A stretch of 39,344 nucleotides of DNA from Planctomycetota bacterium (GTDB lineage: Bacteria > Planctomycetota > UBA1135 > GCA-002686595): the NCBI GenBank assembly GCA_027083445.1, contig JALWOP010000414.1, positions 1-39,344 on the forward strand, read 5' to 3'. The translations under genes were made by a program, and so were the position numbers. The notes beneath the pieces are model-generated. The model was not told the origin of the DNA and did not search any database. It saw only the letters and a list, made by a program, of their open reading frames with translations. Positions 30,334 through 39,078 of this stretch are shown piece after piece; the first letter of the stretch is position 1, and every line of letters begins with the position of its first letter.

Positions 30334-31767
30334 TTAGAAGCGCCTGGGAGACCGAATCTCCTCCCCTTTCGTTCCGGTCAACCGATCACCCAGACGGCGG
30401 CGCATCTCCTCCGCCAGCGCGCTGATCCGCGCTACGACCTCTGGCTGTTCGGCGGCCAAGTCGTGGCTCTCGCCCGGATCGGTGGCAAGGTCGTAGAGTT
30501 CCAGGCCCGTCTTGGCCTGGGCGTACTTGCCGGGAATCCCTCCCGTGCCCGGAGCACGTCCCCGCATCGTTCGGTAGGCGTGAGGGAAATGGAGCTTCCA
30601 ATCCCCCATCCGTACCGCCTCCAGGGAGCCGCTGTGGTACCAGAAAAAGAGCGCCTCGTGGGGCGAGGGGGCACCGCGCTCCAGCACCGGCCAGATGTCG
30701 AGTCCGTCGATCTTCCGTTCCGGCGGGGGAGCCCCGATGAGACCCGCCAGGGTCGGCAAGAGGTCGATCGTCATCACCGGGGCGGCGAACCGCCGGCCCG
30801 CGGGCAGGTGCCCGGGGAAACGGGCGAAGAAGGGCTCGCGTACACCTCCCTCGAAGGTCGTGCCCTTGCCCTCGCGGAAAGGTCCGGCACTGCCCGCATG
30901 GTCCCCATAGGAGAGCCACGGGCCGTTGTCGGAGGTGAAGATCAGCAAGGTTCGCTCGTCGAGTCCCGTGCGCTCGAGAGCCTCGAGCACAGCCCCCACC
31001 GAAGCATCGATCTCGCTCACCACATCCCCGAAAAGTCCGCGCTCGGTCGTCCCCCGGTAGGCCTCGCTCGCATGCAGGGGTACATGGGGCATGGGGTGAG
31101 CGATGTAAAGGAAGAAGGGCTCGCCCCTATGGCGTTCGATGAAATCGACCGAGCGGGCGGTGAAATCGCCGGTGAAGCGGTTCTGATCGGTGTTGTAGCC
31201 GACCACCCGGTCCCCCTCCAGGGTCGGCAGGTCGCCCCAGGCCCCCGGACGCTCGGGGTGATAGGGCCACATGTCATTGGAGTAGGGAATCCCGTAGTAC
31301 TCGTCGAACCCCTGGCTCAACGGCAAGAGCTCGGGGCGATCCCCCAGGTGCCACTTGCCGAAGATCGCCGTCGCATAGCCGCGGCTCTTGAATACCTCGG
31401 CCAGGGTCGTCTCGTCGGGATCCAATCCGACCGCGGAGTGCGGCCCCAGGGCGCCGCTGATCCCGACCCGCACGGCGTAGCAGCCGGTCAAGAGCGAGGC
31501 GCGCGAAGCGGAGCAAACCGGCTGCGAGACGTAGAAGTCGGTCAGTTCGACCCCCTCACGGGCCAGGCGGTCGATGTTCGGCGTGGCATAGCCACGACAA
31601 CCGTGGACTCCCACATCCCCAAAGCCCAGGTCGTCGACAAAGAACAGGACGACGTTGGGGAGCGGAGCGGCCCGCTGATCGCTCTCTTCACCGCCCCAGG
31701 CACAGCCCCACTGCAGGCCGCACAAGGCAGTCAACAGGAGCAGGCCGGCGGACCACCTGCCGTCCAT
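30334..31767 (-). CDS. Lipoprotein arylsulfatase (formylglycine type)
   Basis: A 477-aa sulfatase. ATG 31767 gives a lipoprotein signal with lipobox Cys22 (LQWGC); longer in-frame starts add an unlikely N-terminus. Asp45-Asp46 in FFVDDLGFGD bind calcium. Cys85 in VCSASRASLLTG is the CxAxR formylglycine site. GKWHLG and TSDNGPW are conserved further on. Length and order are standard for arylsulfatase A-type enzymes. It should release sulfate from an organic ester in the periplasm. It is 43 bp downstream of the next minus-strand gene and may share its transcript. Confidence 0.93.
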   Translation of the reverse strand: MDGRWSAGLLLLTALCGLQWGCAWGGEESDQRAAPLPNVVLFFVDDLGFGDVGVHGCRGYATPNIDRLAREGVELTDFYVSQPVCSASRASLLTGCYAVRVGISGALGPHSAVGLDPDETTLAEVFKSRGYATAIFGKWHLGDRPELLPLSQGFDEYYGIPYSNDMWPYHPERPGAWGDLPTLEGDRVVGYNTDQNRFTGDFTARSVDFIERHRGEPFFLYIAHPMPHVPLHASEAYRGTTERGLFGDVVSEIDASVGAVLEALERTGLDERTLLIFTSDNGPWLSYGDHAGSAGPFREGKGTTFEGGVREPFFARFPGHLPAGRRFAAPVMTIDLLPTLAGLIGAPPPERKIDGLDIWPVLERGAPSPHEALFFWYHSGSLEAVRMGDWKLHFPHAYRTMRGRAPGTGGIPGKYAQAKTGLELYDLATDPGESHDLAAEQPEVVARISALAEEMRRRLGDRLTGTKGEEIRSPRRF

Positions 31768-31810
31768 GCTGGACGAACACCTCACCTTGGTGGCCCGCAC
31801 CGGGGAGCGC

Positions 31811-33406
31811 TCAGTTGCAGAAATCGACCTGTACGCCTTCGGTCGTGTTGGATGTCGGACCGAGATCCCGATACCAAAGCTGGAAGAACCAGGTGTCACC
31901 GGGTTGGAAGACGACCCCGCCGGGCAGATTCTGGTTGTCGATCGCCAGCGTCACCTGGCCGACCGACCCCGAGTTGAGCACGTTGCCCGAGAAGCGGATT
32001 TGCGGAGCGCCCAGGCAGAGGTTTCCGCTCGATCCCCCGAAGCCCGGAATGAAGGCCGTGCTCTGGGACATCAAGAAGTAGCCGAATTGATTGGGGGGCA
32101 ATTGGGAGCCCGTCAGCACGAGGTCGTTGTCCGAGACCCGTGCACCGCCCGTGGCGCTGATGTGGGCGGCCTGACCGGTCGAGTTGGCGTTGGCCGTGCA
32201 GTAGTTCGGAAAGAGCGGTCCGGGCGCGATCACCTGGGCGGAGAGGGAACTGGGCGTCCCCGGGACGAAGAGGCCCACACTGGCGGTCCCACCCCCGGGG
32301 GCGCGGTCAGCGGTAAAGGCGAAGGTGTAGGTCGTTCCCCAGCGGATGGCGTTGGCATCCACATCGGTGGACCAGGGCACACTCTCCCAGTGGATCGACC
32401 CGGCGGGCTGGGTCTGGGTCCAGGGATCGTTCTTCCAGGGGGAGCCGCTGTGGTGGTCGACCCCGTGCCAGTAGACGTCGCTGATCGTCACCCCGTCACA
32501 GGGCAGGGGCACGTCGAAGCTGCCCACGGCGCGCCCGGAGTTGCCGTTCTGGATCGCATACTGGTAGCGCCAGAGGCCGCCCCCCAGGTCGACCGCATGG
32601 GAGCCGACGAAGATCCAGCCGTGGATCCCGACTCCACCCTCGTCCTCGACAGCCAGGTCGTGGATCAGGACTCCGTTCACGTTGGCCTGCCAGGCATAGA
32701 TGGCGGGATCCCCCATCTGGGTGGGACCGATGTTTCGGATCTTGGTCGGACCGGGATTGAACTCGATCGGGCGCCAGGCGTAGTTGTCGCGCGCATTGCC
32801 CGCGGCATGGTCTTCCTGGTGGAGGTACTGTCCCTCCGAGAAGAAGAGCGAACCCGCTTCCTGAATGTCGCTGTTGTGAACCTGCAGGCGACCGCGAATG
32901 GCCGGGGGACCCGAGGTCGGCCCCCCCTTGCTGGCGGGCCACTGTCCCGTGACCGGATCGATGAGCCACTTCGAACCGCCGACCTGACCGTCGTTGAGCG
33001 CGGCCCAGTAGGTGTCGGAGCAACCCACACCCAACCAATCGCACCCTTCGGGTTGACAGCCGTTCGGGCAGCCGCTCCCGTCCTCGTCCAGGGCGCAGAA
33101 GCTGTACTTGACGTAGCTGTACCCCATCTGCTCGAAGGCCCCATCCGGGGTGATGCGGAAGAGGTTGGTGGCGATGATCGGTGCCTGGGCGATCGCGTCG
33201 TTCCAGTTGGCGTGGACCGAGCCCACGTTGCAGGCGGTGGTCGCCACCGAGTAGGCACGGATGCCGCTGTCCTTGCCCCAGTAGACATAGGAATCGGACC
33301 CCGAGTCCTCGCCGATCTGCGAGACCGAAATATCGACCTGGGCGAAGGTGAGGCCGCCCAGGGCGACACAGAGCAGGGCACTTCCAAGCAGGGAGGTTCG
33401 GGTCAT
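31811..33406 (-). CDS. Secreted protein with planctomycete-type C-terminal domain
   Basis: A 531-aa exported protein with signal peptide MTRTSLLGSALLCVALGGL from ATG 33406; an upstream in-frame ATG at 33439 is the alternative. The middle (about 20-370) is beta-rich, with many Gly/Asp/Trp and several Cys pairs (CPNGCQPEGCDWLGVGC), with no enzyme motif I can name. The last about 130 residues begin NYCTANANSTGQAAHISATG and contain PPNQFGYFLMSQS and PGDTWFFQLWYRD. I know this C-terminal pattern only from secreted proteins of planctomycetes, where it repeats across many paralogues and may be a sorting or surface domain. A -10-like TACACT lies at 33443-33448. Confidence 0.75.
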   Translation of the reverse strand: MTRTSLLGSALLCVALGGLTFAQVDISVSQIGEDSGSDSYVYWGKDSGIRAYSVATTACNVGSVHANWNDAIAQAPIIATNLFRITPDGAFEQMGYSYVKYSFCALDEDGSGCPNGCQPEGCDWLGVGCSDTYWAALNDGQVGGSKWLIDPVTGQWPASKGGPTSGPPAIRGRLQVHNSDIQEAGSLFFSEGQYLHQEDHAAGNARDNYAWRPIEFNPGPTKIRNIGPTQMGDPAIYAWQANVNGVLIHDLAVEDEGGVGIHGWIFVGSHAVDLGGGLWRYQYAIQNGNSGRAVGSFDVPLPCDGVTISDVYWHGVDHHSGSPWKNDPWTQTQPAGSIHWESVPWSTDVDANAIRWGTTYTFAFTADRAPGGGTASVGLFVPGTPSSLSAQVIAPGPLFPNYCTANANSTGQAAHISATGGARVSDNDLVLTGSQLPPNQFGYFLMSQSTAFIPGFGGSSGNLCLGAPQIRFSGNVLNSGSVGQVTLAIDNQNLPGGVVFQPGDTWFFQLWYRDLGPTSNTTEGVQVDFCN

Positions 33407-33494
33407 GGGAGCTGGGGCTGGGGTCCGAGGAAGAACCATGTGAGTGTACCCCTCCAGGGCAATCCCCCAGCAGGAAAGATCGCCTCTTTGCGTC

Positions 33495-35078
33495 CTAAAG
33501 CCCCTTGACGACCCAGAGAACGGGGTATTCGCCCACCTCTCCCTCCCCCGCCGAGCGTGTACGCTCCTCGAGGAAGTTCCAGGTCGAGAGAGAATCTTCG
33601 CTGCGCGGGTCGAGCAGGGTCGCCGCCAGGCGGCCGAGGGGCTGGCGGGTGCGCACGATCAGCGTGCCCGCGGGCAGGCTGCGCTCTCTGCCCTCCTCCC
33701 ACCGCCCTACCACTTCGAGTTCGTGATGCCCCTGGAAGGGTCGCTTGGCCCGCAGCACCTCACTGGGGCGGAAGGTACGCACCAGTAGGACGCGCGGCTC
33801 CGCGAGGCGCTCGCAGGCGACCCCGTGCAGACGCAGGTTCTCGAGACACTCCTCGGGGGGATCCACCAGGGCGTAGGCATCCGGCAGGGGGGCGCTGCTC
33901 TCCGACTCGAAGGCGACTCGCACCTTCACCCGCGCAGGGTGCCACTCCTGTCCGGCGACGCGCCGCACGCCGAGTCCAGGGACGGGGATCTCGCTCCAGG
34001 GTGCGAGCAGCACCTGGCCCTCTACGCCTGGGGCAAGGTGCGTCCCCCAGCGGAGCTCGGCCTGCCCGTCGCGCACCGCGGCATCCGCCTCCGCGCAGAG
34101 CCTCTGCATCTGCTCGGCGTGAACCGCCGCGGCCCGCAGGCACTCCAGGACAAAGGCACGGGTGACCAGGATGCGCTCCTCGAAGGGGAGATAGCTATAG
34201 GCCTCGGAGAGGATCGAGAAGCGTCCGCGCAGGCCGATGTAGTTGGTACCGAAGCGCGGGCGTGGATCGTAGGTAACCCATTCCGTGGGCGGATCACCGA
34301 CCAGGTTGCCATAGTCGAAGACACGCATGCCGTGGTGGGCGAGCATCGCCCGCCGGACCTCGGGCAGGAGGTTTTCGCGAGCGAAGCTGTCGATGGCGGG
34401 GTCGATACCGGTTGCCAGGGATGGAGCGTAGGTCAAGTGGTAGGCGTGGGGCGATCCGTTGGTCGTGTGCAGATCCATCCACAGGTGGGGATCGAACTCG
34501 GCGGTAGCCGCGACCAGGGCGCGGCACTCGGGGCTCTCGAGCTTGATGAAGTCCCGGTTGAGGTCGAGCCCGTGGGCCCCCGCCCGCTCCCCGACCCCCT
34601 CGCTCGGACCGTTTTGGGTGACCCGATTCTTGCGCGCGATACGGTCGTTGCCGTCCGCATTGAAGAGGGGGATGAAGAGCAGGTCACAACCTTCGAGCAA
34701 CTCGGCGTGCTCCCCCAGGGCAAACTCCCGCAGGAGCATCTGCACGGCCTCCTTGCCCTCGACCTCGCCCCCATGGATGTTGGCGTTGATCAGGACGCGC
34801 AGCTTGTCGTCGCCGCGCCCCTGAGCGAGCCCCTCGGGAGGCGGATTCCCAACCAGCACGGCACGGATCGACCGCCCCTCCGCGGTGCGTCCGATCTCGG
34901 GCAGCGGACGCAGTCGATCGGCATGGGGGAGGGACCCGAGGGCGTCGAGGAAGGCCTCCACCTCCGCACTGGTCGAGGTGCGCGTGTATCCGCTGCGCTC
35001 GGGGGTGGTCCGCGGGATCTCCGGGACAGGGAGGGAAAGGAGGGGAAAGCCGGCAAGGAGAAGCGACGGAAGGGACAT
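33495..35078 (-). CDS. Zinc carboxypeptidase, M14 family
   Basis: A 527-aa secreted peptidase. A signal peptide covers residues about 1-18. The catalytic domain spans about 45-320: zinc ligands His102 and Glu105 in NIHGGEVEGKE, third ligand His204 in WMDLHTT, catalytic Glu292 in ILSEAYSY, plus GLDLNRDF. The C-terminal about 200 residues form a beta-rich accessory region (VPGLGVRRV, then LAATLLDPRSEDSLSTWNF) common in bacterial M14 proteins. It should trim C-terminal residues from peptides outside the cytoplasm. TAGGGT (35085-35090) ends 6 nt before the ATG. Confidence 0.9.
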   Translation of the reverse strand: MSLPSLLLAGFPLLSLPVPEIPRTTPERSGYTRTSTSAEVEAFLDALGSLPHADRLRPLPEIGRTAEGRSIRAVLVGNPPPEGLAQGRGDDKLRVLINANIHGGEVEGKEAVQMLLREFALGEHAELLEGCDLLFIPLFNADGNDRIARKNRVTQNGPSEGVGERAGAHGLDLNRDFIKLESPECRALVAATAEFDPHLWMDLHTTNGSPHAYHLTYAPSLATGIDPAIDSFARENLLPEVRRAMLAHHGMRVFDYGNLVGDPPTEWVTYDPRPRFGTNYIGLRGRFSILSEAYSYLPFEERILVTRAFVLECLRAAAVHAEQMQRLCAEADAAVRDGQAELRWGTHLAPGVEGQVLLAPWSEIPVPGLGVRRVAGQEWHPARVKVRVAFESESSAPLPDAYALVDPPEECLENLRLHGVACERLAEPRVLLVRTFRPSEVLRAKRPFQGHHELEVVGRWEEGRERSLPAGTLIVRTRQPLGRLAATLLDPRSEDSLSTWNFLEERTRSAGEGEVGEYPVLWVVKGL

Positions 35079-35084
35079 GGCCGG

Positions 35085-35090
35085 ACCCTA
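35085..35090 (-). promoter_or_regulatory. -10-like hexamer of the M14 peptidase gene
   Basis: TAGGGT on the minus strand, 6 nt before ATG 35078. It lies in the short divergent space (47 bp) shared with the plus-strand lipoprotein gene, whose own hexamer TAAGCT is at 35114-35119. Confidence 0.4.
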
Positions 35091-35113
35091 GCAAGTCCCC
35101 GCGCCCTTGGCGC

Positions 35114-35119
35114 TAAGCT
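35114..35119 (+). promoter_or_regulatory. -10-like hexamer of the TPR lipoprotein gene
   Basis: TAAGCT ends exactly 6 nt before GTG 35126, again with no Shine-Dalgarno. It suggests a leaderless transcript. Confidence 0.35.
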
Positions 35120-35125
35120 GGGTGT

Positions 35126-35977
35126 GTGTGGCGATTCCTCACGCTCCTCATACCCCCTTGGCTCTGGTCCTGCGCTCCCTCCGAGCCGCTCTCCGAGGAG
35201 AGGCCAGCGCTGGAGCCGCCCACCCTGGTGCTCCTGCGGTCCGCAACCCTACCCCTGGGAGAGCGTCTGCACGCTGAGCTCTGCAGCCTCCCGCTCCCCT
35301 TCGAGGAGCGCCCGCCTAGCGATCCCCTCTTCTCCCGCGCCTTCGCCTCCGCCGGCGGCTTGGGGCTGGTCTGGATCGACGGCGAGGGAGGGATTCTCTC
35401 GACGCTGGCTGGTTACGCGCCTGCGGGTGAGATCCGCGCCCGCGACCGCCTGGTGCGTCGATGCGCCGACGCATGGTACGCCGCATCTCCTGTCGAGCGC
35501 ATCCGGTTGCAGCTCGAGCTGCGCGCGGAGGTCCCCGCCCGGCGCGCGTTGCAGGCCCTGCTGGCAGCTCCTACGGCATCGACCCCGTCGAGTCGTGCCG
35601 AGTGGACCGCCCTCCTCGCCCACACCCTGGCCCGACAGGGAGAGGTGCGCTCCGCTCTGGATGCCTGCGAACAGGCCCTCGCCCTCGACCCGGCTGTCGC
35701 CACGCGCGCGCCCTTCGAACGGGACCTCTGCCTGGCCCGGGGGCTGGCCCGGCTCGGCGGACGCGATCCCCGCGGTGCCCTGGCCGAGCTGGCTGGGATC
35801 CCCGGACCGGAAGCGGCGCTCGTGAGGGGTTTGGCCCTCCACGCCGCCGGCCGTGAAGAGGCCCTGTCCGAGTTCCAGACCCTGCTCAGCCGCTATCCTC
35901 ATACGCCTTGGCTGCCGGAAGTTCGGCGTGCCATCGAGCACATCCTCACTCCACCGAAGGGCCACGGTCACCCATGA
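35126..35977 (+). CDS. TPR-like lipoprotein
   Basis: A 283-aa protein. The N-terminus (MWRFLTLLIPPWLWSCAPS) is a lipoprotein-type signal with Cys16. Residues about 130-275 hold helical TPR-like repeats (ALDACEQALALDPAVA, then ALSEFQTLLSRYPHTPW), a protein-interaction scaffold. Between them lies an unassigned region with GLVWIDGEGGILSTLAGY. GTG 35126 is chosen because of the signal and the hexamer placement. Its stop overlaps the ATG of the NHL gene (ATGA), so the two form an operon, and it may present or assemble the propeller protein. Confidence 0.72.
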   Translation: MWRFLTLLIPPWLWSCAPSEPLSEERPALEPPTLVLLRSATLPLGERLHAELCSLPLPFEERPPSDPLFSRAFASAGGLGLVWIDGEGGILSTLAGYAPAGEIRARDRLVRRCADAWYAASPVERIRLQLELRAEVPARRALQALLAAPTASTPSSRAEWTALLAHTLARQGEVRSALDACEQALALDPAVATRAPFERDLCLARGLARLGGRDPRGALAELAGIPGPEAALVRGLALHAAGREEALSEFQTLLSRYPHTPWLPEVRRAIEHILTPPKGHGHP

Positions 35978-36927
35978 CCCCCACTCTGCTCCCCCTGCTC
36001 CTCACCCTCGGCGCCGCCCCCTCTGGCCCCTCGCCCGCCTTCCGCTGGGTGCAGGACTGGCCGCATCTCGGAGAGCTCTCCCTGGGCAACACCCACGGCT
36101 GCATGGTCTGGACCGATGAGGGCAACCTCTACGTCAATACCGACAGCGAGCGACCGATGTTCATCTTCGATGCCGAGGGGAATGTGGTCCGCACCTGGAG
36201 CAAGGAACTCGCCGGGGGACTACACGGGATGACCCTCTCCCACGAGGGAGACCGCGAGTACCTCTACCTCTCGCACCTGGGTCGCCACGAAGTCTTGAAG
36301 ACCACCCTCGAAGGGGAGGTGATCTGGACCCTGCCCTATCCGGCGACCTCGGGTCTCTACGAGAGCCCCGATCAGTACAAGCCTACGGGGGTGGCGGTGG
36401 GCCCGGACGGTTCGATCTACGTCGCTGACGGATATGGCTTGAACTGGATCCACCAGTTCGACCCTGGGCGCGCCTATGTGCGCTCCTTCGGCGGCCCCGG
36501 CAGTGAACCGGGGAAGTTCCACACCTGCCACGGGATCACCCTCGACAGGCGCACGGACCCGCCGACCCTGATCATCGCCGACCGCGAAAACCACCGCCTG
36601 CAGCGCTTCGATTTGCAGGGCGAGTTCATCGAACTCATCGAAGCGGACCTACGTCGCCCGTGCAGCGTCAGCATCCAGGGTGACCTCATGGCGGTGGCCG
36701 ACCTGGCGGGCCGGGTCACCCTGCTCGACGGTGAGGGACACCTCGTCGCCCACCTGGGCGACAATCCCGATCCAGCCAAGCGCGCCCGGAACGACGTCCC
36801 CAAGGCGCAGTGGGCTCCGGGTGAGTTCCTCTCCCCCCACAGCGTCGCCTGGGATGACGAGGGCAACCTCTACGTCATGGATTGGAACCGGTTCGGCCGG
36901 GTGAGCAAGCTGGAGCGTCTGCACTGA
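35974..36927 (+). CDS. Secreted NHL-type beta-propeller protein
   Basis: A 317-aa protein with a short signal peptide and about six propeller blades. Typical blade turns: TDEGNLYVNTDSERP, VAVGPDGSIYVADGYGLNW, IIADRENHRLQRFDLQG, VAWDDEGNLYVMDWNR. NHL and 6-bladed-propeller proteins bind ligands or act as lyases (peptidylglycine alpha-amidating lyase-like); no catalytic set can be confirmed here. It is coupled to the upstream lipoprotein gene and converges on the gamma-glutamyltransferase gene across 85 bp in which I see no clear terminator. Confidence 0.82.
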   Translation: MTPTLLPLLLTLGAAPSGPSPAFRWVQDWPHLGELSLGNTHGCMVWTDEGNLYVNTDSERPMFIFDAEGNVVRTWSKELAGGLHGMTLSHEGDREYLYLSHLGRHEVLKTTLEGEVIWTLPYPATSGLYESPDQYKPTGVAVGPDGSIYVADGYGLNWIHQFDPGRAYVRSFGGPGSEPGKFHTCHGITLDRRTDPPTLIIADRENHRLQRFDLQGEFIELIEADLRRPCSVSIQGDLMAVADLAGRVTLLDGEGHLVAHLGDNPDPAKRARNDVPKAQWAPGEFLSPHSVAWDDEGNLYVMDWNRFGRVSKLERLH

Positions 36928-37012
36928 CCCGGTTCGGGCTACCGGTTCGCCTGGGCGCGGCGGCGTTCCGAGAGGCACTGGCAGCCGGGGGGGACGCGCG
37001 GAAGGGGGCTTT

Positions 37013-38836
37013 TCAACGGCCGCTCTCCGCCACGGGTAGGGGCTGCCCCTGGAGCCCTCCCACTCCGTCGCGCCGGGGATCGCTGGCGACGCTCACGTTG
37101 CCCTCCTCATCGACGGCGATCGCCTGGATCGAGGCGAAGAAGCTCGAGTTCGGAACGGGGATCAGGATATGGCCGTGACGCTCGACGAGGGTTTCGAGCA
37201 GGGCCTCGTCAAAGCCCGGTTCGACGCGGGTCTCGGGGGGACGCCACTGCTGGTGAAAGCGCGGAGCAGCGACCGCATCCTGAAGGCTCTGACCGAGCAC
37301 CAGCACGCGCAGGATGACCTGAGTCACCGCACTGATGATGCGCGGCCCGCCCGGTGCACCGATGACGAGCACGACGCGCCCGCGGTCATCCCGTACCACG
37401 GTCGGCGTCATCGAAGAGAGCGGACGTTTGCGTGGTGCGAGCTGGTTGGCCGCCGATCCCACCAGTCCGTAGAGGTTCGGCGTCCCCGCCAGGATCGAGA
37501 AGTCGTCGAGCTCGTTGTTCAAGAGAAACCCCGCCCCCTGTACGAGGATGCCCGACCCGAAGGAGGCGTTGAGCGTCGTCGTCAAACTGACCGCATTGCC
37601 GTCGCGATCGAGCACCGACAGATGGGTCGTCTGGGAGCTCTCCGCTGCCGGCATCTCGGCCATGGGCGCGATGTCGGGCTGCGCCCGCTCGCCGATCTCC
37701 ATGCGCCGGCGACCGATGTAGTTCTCGCCCAACAGGCGTCCCAGGGGCACCTCGACATGGTCGGGATCCCCCAGGTGTTCGGCCCGATCGGCAAAGGCGA
37801 TACGCAGGGCTTCGATCCACCAGTGCAGCAAGCGGGGAGAGAGGACGCCCTCGCGGACGGGCGATGGGTCCGTGGCGCTCTGCCCACCGGCGCGTCCCCT
37901 GCGCTCTGCATCCAGGGGAAACCCATCCAGGATCTCCAACACCTCCAAGAGGGCCGTGCCTCCGGAACTCGGGGGCCCCATGCTGATCACCTCGTGCCCT
38001 CGGAACCATCCCCGCAGGGGTTCTCTGGAGCGCACCCGATAACCGGAAAGATCCTGCGCAGTCATCGCCCCACCACGGGTCAGATTGCCCTCCCTGCGGT
38101 CCGCGGCCTCGAGCGTGGCCAGGATCCGTTCCGCGATCGGACCGGTGTAGAAGGCCGGCGGCCCCCCCTTGGCGAGGCGCCGTAAAGTCCGCGCTAGGTC
38201 AGGCTGCACGAGTCGATCCCCCACCGCGAGGGGTTCACCACCGGGGTAGAAAAGCTCTCGAGCCGCGGGGTCCTTCTCGAGACGATGGCGGGCGGACTCC
38301 TCGCGCAGTCCATCGGCCAGATGTCGATCGACCTCGAAACCCTCCTCGGCGAGTCGAATCGCGGGGCGACAGAGTTCCTCGAAGGAGAGGCGGTGCGAGC
38401 CGAACTCCCGGTAGAGGGCGAAGAGACCGGCCGGCGAACCGGGCACCCCGACCGCCAGGGGAGTCTCCAGGGAACGCGTGGGAACGACGCGGCCCTCTTC
38501 ATCGAGGTAGAGGCGTGCCTCGTACCCCGCCGGAGAGACCTCGCGAAAATCGAACGTCGCCGCGTCGCCACCCGCGGAGGTCCAGACCGCAAAGCCCCCC
38601 CCGCCGAGGTTTCCCGCCTCGGGATAGACGACCGCCAAGGCCAGGGCGGTGGCCACCGCGGCGTCCGCGGCGTTCCCTCCCCGGTCGAGGATCGCCAGCC
38701 CGACCTGGGTCGCCAGTCGCTGCTCGCTGACGACAGCCCCGGTGTGCGGGGCGAGGGGCGGCGGTGCATCCCCGCTGGAGGTTGATCGGCATGCGGCCAG
38801 GTAGAGAAGACCGAGCAGCAACCCGCGGCATCTCAC
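37013..38836 (-). CDS. ggt: Gamma-glutamyltransferase / glutathione hydrolase
   Basis: A 607-aa Ntn-hydrolase precursor that should cleave itself into large and small subunits. A lipobox-like LYLAACRS ends the signal (Cys16). N-terminal GGNAADAAVATALALAVVYPEAGNLGGGGF is the classic start of the large subunit. The autoprocessing site is Thr403 in SSQTTHLSVLD, which becomes the N-terminal nucleophile of the small subunit. NNELDDF and PRKRPLSSMTPT complete the active site. It hydrolyses or transfers the gamma-glutamyl group of glutathione-like compounds in the periplasm. It is last in a minus-strand operon; its start overlaps the stop of the NIL-domain gene. Confidence 0.93.
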   Translation of the reverse strand: MRCRGLLLGLLYLAACRSTSSGDAPPPLAPHTGAVVSEQRLATQVGLAILDRGGNAADAAVATALALAVVYPEAGNLGGGGFAVWTSAGGDAATFDFREVSPAGYEARLYLDEEGRVVPTRSLETPLAVGVPGSPAGLFALYREFGSHRLSFEELCRPAIRLAEEGFEVDRHLADGLREESARHRLEKDPAARELFYPGGEPLAVGDRLVQPDLARTLRRLAKGGPPAFYTGPIAERILATLEAADRREGNLTRGGAMTAQDLSGYRVRSREPLRGWFRGHEVISMGPPSSGGTALLEVLEILDGFPLDAERRGRAGGQSATDPSPVREGVLSPRLLHWWIEALRIAFADRAEHLGDPDHVEVPLGRLLGENYIGRRRMEIGERAQPDIAPMAEMPAAESSQTTHLSVLDRDGNAVSLTTTLNASFGSGILVQGAGFLLNNELDDFSILAGTPNLYGLVGSAANQLAPRKRPLSSMTPTVVRDDRGRVVLVIGAPGGPRIISAVTQVILRVLVLGQSLQDAVAAPRFHQQWRPPETRVEPGFDEALLETLVERHGHILIPVPNSSFFASIQAIAVDEEGNVSVASDPRRDGVGGLQGQPLPVAESGR

Positions 38837-39075
38837 TCGGCGTCCTCGCGAATCTCCTCGACCTTGACCCCGCGCTCGCGCAGGTAGGCCACCGACGCGG
38901 CGATCGCCTCCTCCTCACCTTCGATCTCGACGGCGACCAGGGCCATCGTGTCGGTGATGCTCGCCGCCCGAATGTTGGGCACGACTCCGAACTTCTCGCC
39001 CAGGGTGTGGCTGACGATCGGCTCGGAGATCAGCTCCTGGGGGAAGGTGCAGTAGTACTTGCGGCGTGTGGCCAT
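38833..39075 (-). CDS. NIL-domain protein
   Basis: An 80-aa single-domain protein matching the NIL fold (ferredoxin-like beta-alpha-beta). It begins RKYYCTFPQELISEPIVSHTLG, continues FGVVPNIRAASITDTMALVAVEIEG and ends EAIAASVAYLRERGVKVEEI. NIL domains are usually regulatory tails of methionine ABC transporters or partners of ferredoxins. Free-standing copies may bind sulfur-containing ligands, which would suit the neighbouring glutathione hydrolase, but this is speculation. Confidence 0.85.
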   Translation of the reverse strand: MATRRKYYCTFPQELISEPIVSHTLGEKFGVVPNIRAASITDTMALVAVEIEGEEEAIAASVAYLRERGVKVEEIREDAE

Positions 39076-39078
39076 GGA

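Noticed and set aside
31766-33508. Plus-strand open frame of 580 codons opposite the secreted protein
   Set aside because: The minus-strand gene has a signal peptide and a known C-terminal pattern; the plus frame has a shadow-like composition.
33825-35825. Plus-strand open frame of 666 codons opposite the M14 peptidase
   Set aside because: The M14 zinc ligands on the minus strand are intact, and the plus frame would also run through the real lipoprotein gene in the wrong frame.
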